Below the pieces are notes generated by a model. The model was not told where the DNA came from, ran no database searches, and saw nothing but the letters and a program-made list of their open reading frames with translations. The position numbers and the translations under genes were made by a program. DNA of 36,985 nt from Acidobacteriaceae bacterium (GTDB lineage Bacteria; Acidobacteriota; Terriglobia; Terriglobales; Acidobacteriaceae): positions 1 through 36,985 of the forward strand of contig JASHOQ010000108.1 in assembly GCA_030041045.1 (NCBI GenBank), written 5' to 3'. This document shows positions 18,657-28,014 of this stretch, in pieces (position 1 is the first letter of the stretch; each line of letters starts with the position of its first letter).

Positions 18657-19701
18657 CGGTTACAGCGCCGTTGCCCAAAGAAATCTGCCCGCCATGCGCT
18701 CGCGGGGGACCCGTCGATTGACGAATTACGATTTGCATCGGCAGCGAGAACACCTTGCCCGGCTGCGAGAGTTCTTCCGCGCCTATTTGCAGCGCGTCGA
18801 AGAGCATTTGCGCATATTGCCTGCGGGAGATGCGCAGCGTGGTAAGGGGCGGATAGACGATGTCGCTGATCTCCAGGTCGTCGCACCCGGTCACGGAAAT
18901 ATCTTCCGGAATGCGGATTCCCTTCTCGTGCGCCTTTCGCAACGCTCCGATCGCCGTCAGATCGTTCGCAGTGACAATTGCTGTGGGTACCTCGTCCTGG
19001 TCAAGGATGGCTTCCATGCCGGCGGTGCCGCCGCTGATCTTGTAATCGCCCGCTACAATCCATCGATCGCGCGACGACATCCCGAATTTCACCACGGCAT
19101 TCAGGAACGTGTCCCGGCGATCCCGTGACGTGGCCAGCCCTTCGCTTCCTCCGATGAAACCGATGTTCTGGTGCCCAAGCTCCTTCAGGTGACCCACGAT
19201 CTGCGACATCCCATCGCGGAAGTTGACAACGATGTCGCTGATTCCGATGGCGGTGCGATGGTGATCCGTGGTCACAACCGGGATGCGATTCTGCACTAAC
19301 GACTCCAACGACGCCGCTTGCTGCTCGGAGCACAGGAACGCCACTCCATCCACGCGCCGGAGCAACATGCGGTGAATCGACCGCTGTGTTCGCGAGGAAT
19401 GGAAATCCGTATTGGCGACGAGCAATTCGAGTTCGTTTTCCACCAGCAGTTCTTCGAAGATCTTGACCATCTCCATAAAAAACGGGTTGGTCAGATCCGG
19501 GACGATGATTCCATAAATCTGGCTCTTGCCGCGCTTGAAATGGGCTGCGCTCCGGTTGGGCACGAAGTTGAGCTCTTGAATGATGCGCCGAATGCGCTGC
19601 GTGGTCTCCGGCGTCACCAGGTCGGAGCCGTTGATGACCCGCGAAACCGTGGCGTTGGAGACGCCGGCGAGTTTGGCGACTTGGCGGATGTTCAGTGGCA
19701 T
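18637..19701 (-). CDS. LacI-family transcriptional regulator
   Basis: The protein has 354 residues. An N-terminal helix-turn-helix (IRQVAKLAGVSNATVSRVING, about 4-24) with the LacI hinge helix (about 50-60) is followed by a periplasmic-binding-protein-like sensor domain (IYGIIVPDLTNPFF through ISVTGCDDLEISDIVYPPLTT). It should repress the surrounding glycan genes until a sugar is bound. ATG 19701 is the only start that keeps the helix-turn-helix intact, but no Shine-Dalgarno sequence precedes it. The gene faces the symporter gene and overlaps its end by 20 bases. It diverges from the second receptor gene. Candidate operators lie at 15344-15359, 19920-19933 and 19973-19988. The effector is unknown. 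Confidence 0.93.
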   Translation of the reverse strand: MPLNIRQVAKLAGVSNATVSRVINGSDLVTPETTQRIRRIIQELNFVPNRSAAHFKRGKSQIYGIIVPDLTNPFFMEMVKIFEELLVENELELLVANTDFHSSRTQRSIHRMLLRRVDGVAFLCSEQQAASLESLVQNRIPVVTTDHHRTAIGISDIVVNFRDGMSQIVGHLKELGHQNIGFIGGSEGLATSRDRRDTFLNAVVKFGMSSRDRWIVAGDYKISGGTAGMEAILDQDEVPTAIVTANDLTAIGALRKAHEKGIRIPEDISVTGCDDLEISDIVYPPLTTLRISRRQYAQMLFDALQIGAEELSQPGKVFSLPMQIVIRQSTGPPRAHGGQISLGNGAVTATRTPR

Positions 19702-19717
19702 GGGTTTGGAGAGGTTG

Positions 19718-19755
19718 CCGAATCCGGGTATCTACTCCAGATTAGACGGATTCGG
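19718..19755. promoter_or_regulatory. Perfect 9-base inverted repeat in the LacI-type gene leader
   Basis: CCGAATCCG (19718-19726) and CGGATTCGG (19747-19755) are exact reverse complements around 20 bases. The structure starts 17 bases upstream of the LacI-type start codon on the minus strand. It may be an operator or an RNA hairpin limiting translation, which could also relate to the missing Shine-Dalgarno sequence. Confidence 0.45.
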
Positions 19756-19918
19756 ACAGTCAAACAAAAATATCGCATTTGTTGCACGGTTTCATCAAGG
19801 AGAGCGCATGGAAGTCTGAAGCAGGACATTTAATTCTTGGATAAGATATGTGTTTTGTATAATTTATCTATTTACAAGCCTGCCTCCATGGGATCCGGCA
19901 GTGCATAGAAAAAAGAGC

Positions 19919-19948
19919 TTGACAACGTTTTCAGACTGAGAGTATTGT
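19919..19948 (+). promoter_or_regulatory. Promoter of the second receptor with overlapping LacI-type operator
   Basis: A perfect TTGACA -35 box (19919-19924) is followed after 18 bases by TATTGT (19943-19948). The near-palindrome TGACAACGTTTTCA (19920-19933, one mismatched pair, central ACGT) overlaps the -35 box, so a bound LacI-type repressor would block RNA polymerase. Transcription would start near 19955, giving a leader of about 140 bases. Confidence 0.65.
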
Positions 19949-19972
19949 GCTTCCCGGAACGCGAAAGCTTGA

Positions 19973-19988
19973 ATGTAACCGATAACAT
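19973..19988. promoter_or_regulatory. Second LacI-type operator in the receptor leader
   Basis: ATGTAACCGATAACAT is a 16-base near-palindrome of the same type as the site at 15344-15359 (both fit ATGTAACCGGTTACAT closely). It lies about 25 bases downstream of the predicted transcription start. A further half-site (ATGTACCGG, 19998-20006) follows. The pairing with the operator in front of the beta-galactosidase suggests common control. Confidence 0.65.
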
Positions 19989-20096
19989 TCAGCTTCGATG
20001 TACCGGCGCGGCCTTCCGGCGGCGCTTCCCCCAGTCTTTATCGGTTCTCATTGTGGCAATCGCAATCAGCCGCAAGACCATTGAAGGAGGCAGATT

Positions 20097-23000
20097 ATGA
20101 GGTCTCGATCCAACCGGTTGTTCGCGTTTCTTGCGTTCGCCTTGCTCCTTGTGCCGGGGCAGGCAATGCTTGGCCAGGTCGATCAGGGCACGATCACAGG
20201 TGTCGTTCAGGATCCGTCCGGCGCTGTGATTCCCAAAGCTTCAGTCACTTTAATCAGCCTTGAACAGGGCTGGGTCTTGAAGACGACCACAGATGGCTCC
20301 GGGCTCTACGTCTTTTCTCCCATCAAGATCGGGAGCTACAGCATTTCCGCCAGCGACCCCGGATTTCAAACCACCACGCAAACCAACCTGCACTTGAACA
20401 TTCAGCAGACTCTCAATGTTGTGATTGTCCTCAAGCCGGGCGCGGCCAACGTAACCGTCACCGTCAACACCGAAGCGCCGCTGATGCAGACGCAGGATAC
20501 CTCCGTGGGCCAGACCATGAGCACGCAGGAAATCAATAACGTTCCGCTCAACGGACGCAACTGGGTTTATATCGCGCAATTGGCGCCCGGCGCCGCTCCG
20601 CCCTCTGGCTCGCGTGGTCAGGATAAAGGCGATTTCAATGCCAACGGACAGCGCGCCGAGGAGAACAATTTCATTCTCGATGGCGTGGATAACAACGCCA
20701 ACGTGGTCGATTTCTACAACGGCGCCAGCTACGTCGCTCAACCTCCTCCGGATGCTCTGGCCGAGTTTAAGGTGCAAACCAGCGACTATTCCGCGGAATT
20801 CGGGCACTCTGCCGGCGCGGTCGTCAATGCCAGCATCAAGTCGGGCACGAACGGGTTTCACGGCAGCCTGTGGGAGTACCTGCGCAACACGGACCTCGAC
20901 ACCTACTCCTGGAACGATCCTCGCAACGAGCCGGTTGCCCCGTACCACGAGAACCAGTTCGGCGCTACTTTGGGCGGTCCATTCCTCAGGAACAAGCTCT
21001 TCTTCTTCGCTGACGCGCAGGCCAACCGCGTCGCCTACAGCGAGACCACAACGGAAAGCGTGCCCGATGCCGACGAGCGCGCCGGCGACTTCTCCGAGCT
21101 ACTGAACTCGAACCTTACTGGCAACCCGCCCGTCCAGCTTTACTACCAGTCGTCCAGCGCCCCGCCGGCAGCGATCACCAACAACTGCCTCGTGGCCGCG
21201 GGCACTTCATCCTGTCCCACGTCGGGGTCCCCGGTCCCGCTCACGCTCAACCCCACCGCGCTTGCAATTCTCAATGACTTTCCCAAGCCGAATGCGAACG
21301 GCAGCAACCTTTATAGCAACTACGTCGAAGTCCGCCCGGAGGTCGACAACACCTTTCAGTGGGATACGCGTCTCGATTGGAGCATCGGCCCCAAGGATTC
21401 CAGCTATTCCCGCTACAGCTACTGGAACGAGGTCGGCTTCAAAACTCCTCCTCTGGGCGACATCCTCGATGGCGGAGGGTTCGGCGACGACGGCACCCAG
21501 AAGATTTACGGCGCCAATTACATGTGGTCAGAGACTCACGTCTTCACGCCCACACTCACCAACGAGGCCCGTGTCGGCTTCAATTACCTGCACACCGGCT
21601 TCGACCAGCCCAACGCCTCCAATTCGACGGCCGCCTCAGACACCTTCGCCGCCGCGCAGGGCTTCGGCGGCATCCCGGGCGGGAAGCTGAACGGCGGGCT
21701 GCCCGCCGTAACCCTCAGCTCCGGCAATGACAGCAGCGACATCTCCAACTTCGGCAGCCCCACCTGGGCAGCCACCGACGAACACAACAACGTTCTTCAA
21801 ATCCTCGACAATGTCACCAAGATCTCCGGCAACCATACGCTGAAGGCGGGCGTGAGCTTCGAGAATATCCACTTCTCCACGCTGCAGCCGCAACAGTCCC
21901 GCGGCAGCTACACCTACAACGGCACATACACCAGCAACCTGGGTGAGCCCAACACCGGTTTCAGCATTGCCGATTTCCTTCTTGACATGCAGAACAGCGC
22001 CGGACTCTCCAACGAAGTGACCAACGGCGATCAGCGCTGGGACAACGCCGTTTACTTTCAGGACGACTGGCGCGTCAGGCGAAACCTCACGCTCAATCTC
22101 GGTCTGCGCTGGGAGCACTTCCAGCCCTACCAGGATGTGGGTGGCTACCAGGCCTCCTACAACATGACCGGGCCTCCGTCACTGAACACCACCACGGGCT
22201 ACGGCAGCGGGAAGGCGCAGTACCAGATTCCCAGCGAAGCCAAGAACTATGCTGCCCCGATCATGTCTTCGACAACCTGGACGCCCAACTGGGACGACGT
22301 GCTTGCCAAAGACAACATTGCGCTTGTTTATACCGGCGATCCGCATATCGTCCAGTCGCAGGACACCAACTTTGCCCCGCGCCTGGGTGTGTCCTGGTCG
22401 CCCGACTCCACAACCGTGGTCCGCGCCGGCTTTGGCATCTTCTACGGCGGCCTCGAAAGCATTGGGTACTGGCCCAACCTTGGAGAAAACTATCCCTTCC
22501 AGTACGCCACCAACTTCTATTCGGCCAGCTGCGGAACCTATAGCTGCCCCACCGACGGAATTACGATCGCCAACGGCTTTGCCACGATTGTGGCCAACGG
22601 GTTTGCCTCGGATGTTGAAGACCTGACTCTGCGCGGCTCCGACCCCGTGGCCAAAACTCCGTACACTGAGGACTGGAACCTGTCGATCGAGCGTTCCATC
22701 ACCAACAACATTTCGGCCACAGTCGCCTATGTGGGCAACACCTCGCGTCACCTCCAGGTCCTCGACGATCCCAACTCTTCGCTAGCTCTCGAGAACAACG
22801 CCAACAGCACGCAGAATGCGCGTCCGCTTCCCGATTTTGGCGGATCGTCCTACACCGCCTACATCGGCATGAGCGACTACCACAGCCTGCAGGGCAAGCT
22901 GGAAAAACGCATGTCGCACGGCGTGAACTTCCTGGCCACCTATACCTGGGCGCATGCTTTGGACGACGCTCCCACGCCGCTGGGCTCGACGGATGATAGT

Positions 23001-23753
23001 GGCGTGCGTAACCCCAACCTCATTCCTATCAGCATGGACTACTCGCAGTCAGGCTTCGATACGCGCCAGCGCTTCACCTTTAATTCTCTGTACGATCTCC
23101 CCTTTGGCCGAGGCCGCACCTGGCTGAACCAAAGCCGGGTAATGGATGAAATTGCCGGCGGCTGGTCGGCCAACGCCATGTTCGTTGCCCAGACCGGCAA
23201 CTACTTCACCGTGGACACAAACGGCATCGCCAATGCCAGCGGATTCGAGAATGGACCCTTCGCGTACCAGATTCATAACGAATACTCGACCGGGGGCGGT
23301 ACAGATTGCCCAACCACGGTGAAGACCCGTCAGCATTGGTACAACCCGTGCTCCTATGCCAACCCATGGGATTCAAACGACCCGACCGGCCAGCCCAGCC
23401 ACTACATTCCCAAGAGTGCGACCGATCCCAATACACCCGCCGGCGACACCACTCCCGTCTACGTTCAAAGTTTGCCTTCCGTTTTGGGCTATGCCGGCGG
23501 CAAGCGTGATAACGCTGAGGGCCCTGGATACGAGCGCGTCAATATGTCTGTCTTTAAGGACTTTCCCATCTATCGTGAACAAAGGCTGACCTTCCGTGCC
23601 GACATTTTCAACCTGTTCAACACTCCCTCGTTCGGGTTCCCTGCCAGCACTTCTACCAGTACCGGCAGCGGCTACATTACGGGACCGCGTAACATACAAC
23701 TGGACGCGCCGGACGCACGCTTTATTCAGCTTTCGCTGAAGTACGCGTTCTGA
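20097..23753 (+). CDS. Second Oar-like TonB-dependent-receptor-type outer membrane protein
   Basis: The protein has 1218 residues. ATG 20097 follows GGAGG (20086-20090). A signal peptide of about 27 residues leads into a carboxypeptidase-regulatory-like domain (GTITGVVQDPSGAVIPKASVTLIS ... GLYVFSPIKIGSYSIS). Plug motifs follow (INNVPLNGRNW, NFILDGVDNNANVVDF, AEFGHSAGAVVNASIKSGTN), then a long beta-barrel that ends in LSLKYAF with a terminal Phe. It should bind and pass glycan material across the outer membrane. Two LacI-type palindromes control its promoter region, tying it to the sulfatase and beta-galactosidase locus. No SusD-like lipoprotein is present. Transcription probably ends at the hairpin at 23792-23819. 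It differs clearly from the first receptor in sequence and is not a recent duplicate. Confidence 0.9.
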   Translation: MRSRSNRLFAFLAFALLLVPGQAMLGQVDQGTITGVVQDPSGAVIPKASVTLISLEQGWVLKTTTDGSGLYVFSPIKIGSYSISASDPGFQTTTQTNLHLNIQQTLNVVIVLKPGAANVTVTVNTEAPLMQTQDTSVGQTMSTQEINNVPLNGRNWVYIAQLAPGAAPPSGSRGQDKGDFNANGQRAEENNFILDGVDNNANVVDFYNGASYVAQPPPDALAEFKVQTSDYSAEFGHSAGAVVNASIKSGTNGFHGSLWEYLRNTDLDTYSWNDPRNEPVAPYHENQFGATLGGPFLRNKLFFFADAQANRVAYSETTTESVPDADERAGDFSELLNSNLTGNPPVQLYYQSSSAPPAAITNNCLVAAGTSSCPTSGSPVPLTLNPTALAILNDFPKPNANGSNLYSNYVEVRPEVDNTFQWDTRLDWSIGPKDSSYSRYSYWNEVGFKTPPLGDILDGGGFGDDGTQKIYGANYMWSETHVFTPTLTNEARVGFNYLHTGFDQPNASNSTAASDTFAAAQGFGGIPGGKLNGGLPAVTLSSGNDSSDISNFGSPTWAATDEHNNVLQILDNVTKISGNHTLKAGVSFENIHFSTLQPQQSRGSYTYNGTYTSNLGEPNTGFSIADFLLDMQNSAGLSNEVTNGDQRWDNAVYFQDDWRVRRNLTLNLGLRWEHFQPYQDVGGYQASYNMTGPPSLNTTTGYGSGKAQYQIPSEAKNYAAPIMSSTTWTPNWDDVLAKDNIALVYTGDPHIVQSQDTNFAPRLGVSWSPDSTTVVRAGFGIFYGGLESIGYWPNLGENYPFQYATNFYSASCGTYSCPTDGITIANGFATIVANGFASDVEDLTLRGSDPVAKTPYTEDWNLSIERSITNNISATVAYVGNTSRHLQVLDDPNSSLALENNANSTQNARPLPDFGGSSYTAYIGMSDYHSLQGKLEKRMSHGVNFLATYTWAHALDDAPTPLGSTDDSGVRNPNLIPISMDYSQSGFDTRQRFTFNSLYDLPFGRGRTWLNQSRVMDEIAGGWSANAMFVAQTGNYFTVDTNGIANASGFENGPFAYQIHNEYSTGGGTDCPTTVKTRQHWYNPCSYANPWDSNDPTGQPSHYIPKSATDPNTPAGDTTPVYVQSLPSVLGYAGGKRDNAEGPGYERVNMSVFKDFPIYREQRLTFRADIFNLFNTPSFGFPASTSTSTGSGYITGPRNIQLDAPDARFIQLSLKYAF

Positions 23754-23791
23754 TCAGGCGCAACCGCAGCTTGCGGGAGTTTTGCCCAACA

Positions 23792-23819
23792 AGGGGATCC
23801 GCTCTTCAGCGGATCCCCT
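23792..23819 (+). terminator. Rho-independent-type terminator after the second receptor
   Basis: AGGGGATCCGCT and AGCGGATCCCCT form a perfect 12-base stem around a CTTC loop, starting 38 bases after the receptor stop codon. A short T-containing tail (GGTTGTTTG) follows on the plus strand. Confidence 0.85.
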
Positions 23820-23891
23820 CGGTTGTTTGAGGTCTTCAATCGCTCCTGTACCATAAACAGGATTTCGGAAGAATCGCTGGGGAGCAATAGG

Positions 23892-25298
23892 GTGAAAAAG
23901 CGGTTATACAAACTGCTTTGCGGATTGCTGTCGGTGCTGCTTTTTGGACCTTGGTCCGGAATCCTCGTTTGTCAGGCTGCGCACACTGCCACTCAAAGCG
24001 AAATGGAGCGCGAATTTCAGGCAGCGATGGCTGCCGAAGATGCGGGCGACATCGCGAAGGCGGAAGCTCTCTTGTCCGCACTCCACAATGAGCACCCTGA
24101 AATCTTTGCCGTCAATGAATCGCTTGGGCTGTTGCTAGTTTCGCGCGGAGACGTATCCGGTGCGTTGCCCCTGCTGGCAGCAGCGGTGCGCGAAGAGCCC
24201 GGATCGGATGTGGCGCATGCGAATCTGGGCGCGGCCTATTACCAGCTTCATCGCAGCCCATTGGCGCTCAGCGAGTTTGAGCAGGCGGTGCGCTTGAATC
24301 CGCGCAATGTTTTAGCGCAGGAGAGTCTGGGCCGCTTGTACATGGAAACCAACAGGCCGGACGAGGGAGCCCGAGCTTTTCTGGCTGCGTTGCAGCTGAA
24401 GTCGGAGGATTCGGATTTGAAGCTGGATTGCGTGACGGCCATGCTCGCTGCCAATCGCCTCCGTGAAGCACAGAGAATACTTTCAACCATTGCCGGCGCG
24501 GAGCAATCCCCGCGGGCGCAGTCGCTCTTGGGAGAACTCGATGAGAAGGAAGGAAACTCTGCCGAGGCAAGCCTGCACTTCAGCCGCGCCGTGCAACTGG
24601 ACCCGAGTGAAACAAACGCCTGGCAACTCGGCTGCGAGCTTCTGAAGCATTGGGCGTTCGATGCCGCTCAAATTGAGTTTCACGCTGCATCGTATAAATT
24701 TCCTGACAGCAAGCGTCTGCGGCTCGGATTGGGTGCCGCTCTCTTTGGTGACGCCAAATATGCTGAAGCGATTCCCGTTTTTGCCGACCTGCTTCGAAGC
24801 GATCCCGACAATGCGACGTACGCCAACTTGCTGGGAATCTCGTGCAACGCTCCGCTGGATGCCGCCAGCCCCCGTTGCTCCGAGCTCGTGCGCTACGCGC
24901 AATCGCATCCCGCTGACGCCAAAGCCGCCGCGTACGCTGCCTCTTCGCTGCTGGCGCAGAATGACGACGAGCAGAGCGCGGAATTGGCCAGGAAGCTGCT
25001 GCAAGGCGCCCTTGTTGCCGATCCGAATCTGGCGGAGGCGCAGTTCGAGATGGGAGTGGTCTTGCAGGAGGGTTCCGATTGGAAGGGAAGCATTCCCTAC
25101 CTCGAGCGCGCCGTGAAGCTAAAGCCCGACTTTTCCCAAGCCCACTATCATCTGGCACGCGCCTATTGGAAAACCGGACGGAGGCAGGAGGGGGACGCGC
25201 AGATGGACTTGCAAAAGAAATCAACCTATGAAGAACAAGAGGAACTGCATCGACGCCTGGTTGAGATCACTTCGCTGGCCGTGAGCGTTCATCCCTAG
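23892..25298 (+). CDS. Secreted TPR-repeat protein
   Basis: The protein has 468 residues. GTG 23892 is chosen because GGGGAG lies about 8 bases upstream and the protein then begins with a good signal peptide (KKRLYKLLCGLLSVLLFG, cleavage near QAA). The upstream ATG at 23823 would add an unlikely N-terminus and would start next to the terminator. The rest is helical with repeated tetratricopeptide units (for example ALPLLAAAVREEPGSDVAHANLGAAYYQLHRSPLALSEFEQAV and SIPYLERAVKLKPDFSQAHYHLARAYWKTGR). Such proteins act as scaffolds for protein contacts in the periplasm. TPR genes commonly follow Oar-like receptors in acidobacteria, but the partner is unknown. The terminator between suggests separate transcription from the receptor gene. 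Confidence 0.85.
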   Translation: MKKRLYKLLCGLLSVLLFGPWSGILVCQAAHTATQSEMEREFQAAMAAEDAGDIAKAEALLSALHNEHPEIFAVNESLGLLLVSRGDVSGALPLLAAAVREEPGSDVAHANLGAAYYQLHRSPLALSEFEQAVRLNPRNVLAQESLGRLYMETNRPDEGARAFLAALQLKSEDSDLKLDCVTAMLAANRLREAQRILSTIAGAEQSPRAQSLLGELDEKEGNSAEASLHFSRAVQLDPSETNAWQLGCELLKHWAFDAAQIEFHAASYKFPDSKRLRLGLGAALFGDAKYAEAIPVFADLLRSDPDNATYANLLGISCNAPLDAASPRCSELVRYAQSHPADAKAAAYAASSLLAQNDDEQSAELARKLLQGALVADPNLAEAQFEMGVVLQEGSDWKGSIPYLERAVKLKPDFSQAHYHLARAYWKTGRRQEGDAQMDLQKKSTYEEQEELHRRLVEITSLAVSVHP

Positions 25299-25432
25299 GC
25301 GGCCGCATCCAACCGCTGAATGCTCAATCCAACAGCGAAAGCAATACCATCCGCAGCGATCGCGGGCGCGGCTTCCTCATTCGCGATCAACAGCTGGCGT
25401 TCTCCTCGGAAGTGGACCCATGCAGCGCGCGA

Positions 25433-26299
25433 TCAGCGCCGCAGGGCGCAAGCCACGCGGGGAATCCCCTGTAAATCGGCTCGGAAGCCGATCACTTCGA
25501 ACCTTGCTTCCCGCAGCAGCTCGCGCACACCCGCCTCCTGCCCGTAGCCGATCTCCAGCACAATCCATCCGCCTGCGGCAAGCGCCGCATGCGCCGCGGG
25601 AATCAGTCTGCGGCAGACCGCCAATCCGTCTTCGCCCGCAAACAGCGCGTGCGCCGGTTCGTAGTCGCGCACTTCCACGTCGAGCGAATCACGGTCGCGC
25701 TCCGCCACGTAGGGCGGATTCGCAACAATCAGATCGAAGCGTTCGCCTGCAAGCGGCTCCAGCAAGTCGCCCTCGAGAAAGCGCACACGTGTCGCGACGC
25801 CATTGCATCTCGCGTTCTCGCGCGCCAGCGCAAGCGCCGACGCCGAAATGTCTGTGGCCGCAATGGCCGCCTGCGGCAGCGCGTGCGCCAGCGCAATCGC
25901 AATCGCGCCCGATCCTGTGCCCACATCCGCGATGCGCGCTGCCGGGATCGCCGCAACCAGCTCCAGCACACTCTCCACTGCCAGCTCCGTCTCTGGCCGC
26001 GGAATCAGCACTTCGCGCGTCACGCGCAGCGGCAACCCGTAAAACTCCGTCTCGCCCACGATGTACTGGATCGGCTCGCCAAACGCGCGCCTCTCAATCC
26101 ACTCCGCGAATCGCGGTATCGCCGGCGCAGGCGGCTCCTCGCTCCCGTGCGCAAGCAGCCACCCCCTGTTTTTCCCCAGAATGGCACCCAGCAGTGTCTC
26201 CGCATCCCGTCGCGCGCGCTCCCCGTGCGGCCCGTGCGCAAGGCGCTCGGTTGCCCGCGCAACGCACTCCGCAATCGATCGAAAGTCGGCCGACGGCAT
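25433..26299 (-). CDS. prmC: Peptide chain release factor N5-glutamine methyltransferase PrmC
   Basis: The protein has 288 residues and methylates the glutamine of the GGQ motif in release factors. The Rossmann SAM-binding motif (IADVGTGSGAIAIALA) and the NPPY motif at residues 194-197 are diagnostic. A helical N-terminal domain precedes them. ATG 26299 is chosen because GAGG lies 6 bases upstream. The GTG at 26311, which overlaps the prfA stop, has a poor site and is the alternative. Its neighbour is prfA, whose product is the substrate, so the order prfA-prmC is the conserved operon. Length is normal for the family. Confidence 0.96.
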   Translation of the reverse strand: MPSADFRSIAECVARATERLAHGPHGERARRDAETLLGAILGKNRGWLLAHGSEEPPAPAIPRFAEWIERRAFGEPIQYIVGETEFYGLPLRVTREVLIPRPETELAVESVLELVAAIPAARIADVGTGSGAIAIALAHALPQAAIAATDISASALALARENARCNGVATRVRFLEGDLLEPLAGERFDLIVANPPYVAERDRDSLDVEVRDYEPAHALFAGEDGLAVCRRLIPAAHAALAAGGWIVLEIGYGQEAGVRELLREARFEVIGFRADLQGIPRVACALRR

Positions 26300-26307
26300 G
26301 CCGCGCC

Positions 26308-27381
<1,074 letters not shown>

Positions 27382-27577
27382 GTCCCCCTCCATCGCGCGG
27401 GGCTGTTGTCTTTTCGTACTGACTTGTTTCGGGGAGAGAAGAGACGCCAAGGGTGCGCGGCGGGAGCCGCTAAAGAAGAGCCGGAATGGGCTGGCGGACG
27501 CTCATGACAGCGTCCATTTTACCGCATCCGCGAAGCGTTCCGCGCCAATTTGCCAATTTCTCAGTCCATTTGTCACA

Positions 27578-27600
27578 TTCCTGTGGCATGCGCACAGGAA
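27578..27600. promoter_or_regulatory. Palindromic operator upstream of the PadR gene
   Basis: TTCCTGTG (27578-27585) and CACAGGAA (27593-27600) are perfect 8-base arms around GCATGCG. A second inverted repeat, TGTGG-N5-CCACA (27616-27630), reaches to within 10 bases of the start codon and overlaps the ribosome site region. PadR proteins usually repress their own operon through such dyads, so self-control is the likely role. Confidence 0.6.
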
Positions 27601-27639
27601 CCTCTGTTATGCTCATGTGGTGGTGCCACAGGTAGCCCG

Positions 27640-28014
27640 ATGAAACGCTCCAAGCTCGATCTTCTGCAGGGCACGCTCGATCTCATGGTGCTCAAAACTC
27701 TGGCTGCGATGGGCTCCCTGCACGGCTACGGCATCGCCCGCCGCATTGAGCAGGTCAGCGGCAACCAGGTGCTGCTCAATCAGGGCACCATCTACGCTTC
27801 GCTGGTGCGCCTGGAGCAGCGCGGCTGGATCCGGTCGAGCTGGGGCGTCTCCGGCAACAACCGTAAAGCCAGGTTCTATTCGCTCACGGCCGCGGGCCAG
27901 CGCCGGCTTTCGGAGGATGCCCGCTACTGGGAGCGCTTGACCGGCGTGATGGAGCGCGTGCTGCGCATGGACAAGGACTCCGGCGAATGGACAGACGAAG
28001 GAGAGCCGGCATGA
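27640..28014 (+). CDS. PadR-family transcriptional regulator
   Basis: The protein has 124 residues. The winged helix (LQGTLDLMVLKTLAAMGSLHGYGIARRIEQ ... QGTIYASLVRLEQRGWI, about 8-68) is the classic PadR pattern, and a C-terminal helix (about 85-120) provides dimer contacts. ATG 27640 gives the expected N-terminus. The longer frame from 27550 runs through the operator palindromes. The gene overlaps the permease gene by four bases (ATGA at 28011-28014), so the two are translated together. PadR-permease pairing is very common in acidobacteria. The signal that releases the repressor is unknown. Confidence 0.95.
   Translation: MKRSKLDLLQGTLDLMVLKTLAAMGSLHGYGIARRIEQVSGNQVLLNQGTIYASLVRLEQRGWIRSSWGVSGNNRKARFYSLTAAGQRRLSEDARYWERLTGVMERVLRMDKDSGEWTDEGEPA

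Larger units (their letters stand above)
19702..20096. promoter_or_regulatory. Divergent control region between LacI-type gene and second receptor
   Basis: This 395-base region has no gene. It is AT-rich in its middle. On the lacI side there is a perfect 9-base inverted repeat (19718-19726 and 19747-19755). On the receptor side there is a strong promoter with two LacI-type palindromes. A TATAAT at 19858-19863, with TTCTTG 18 bases upstream of it, could be a second plus-strand promoter. Confidence 0.6.
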
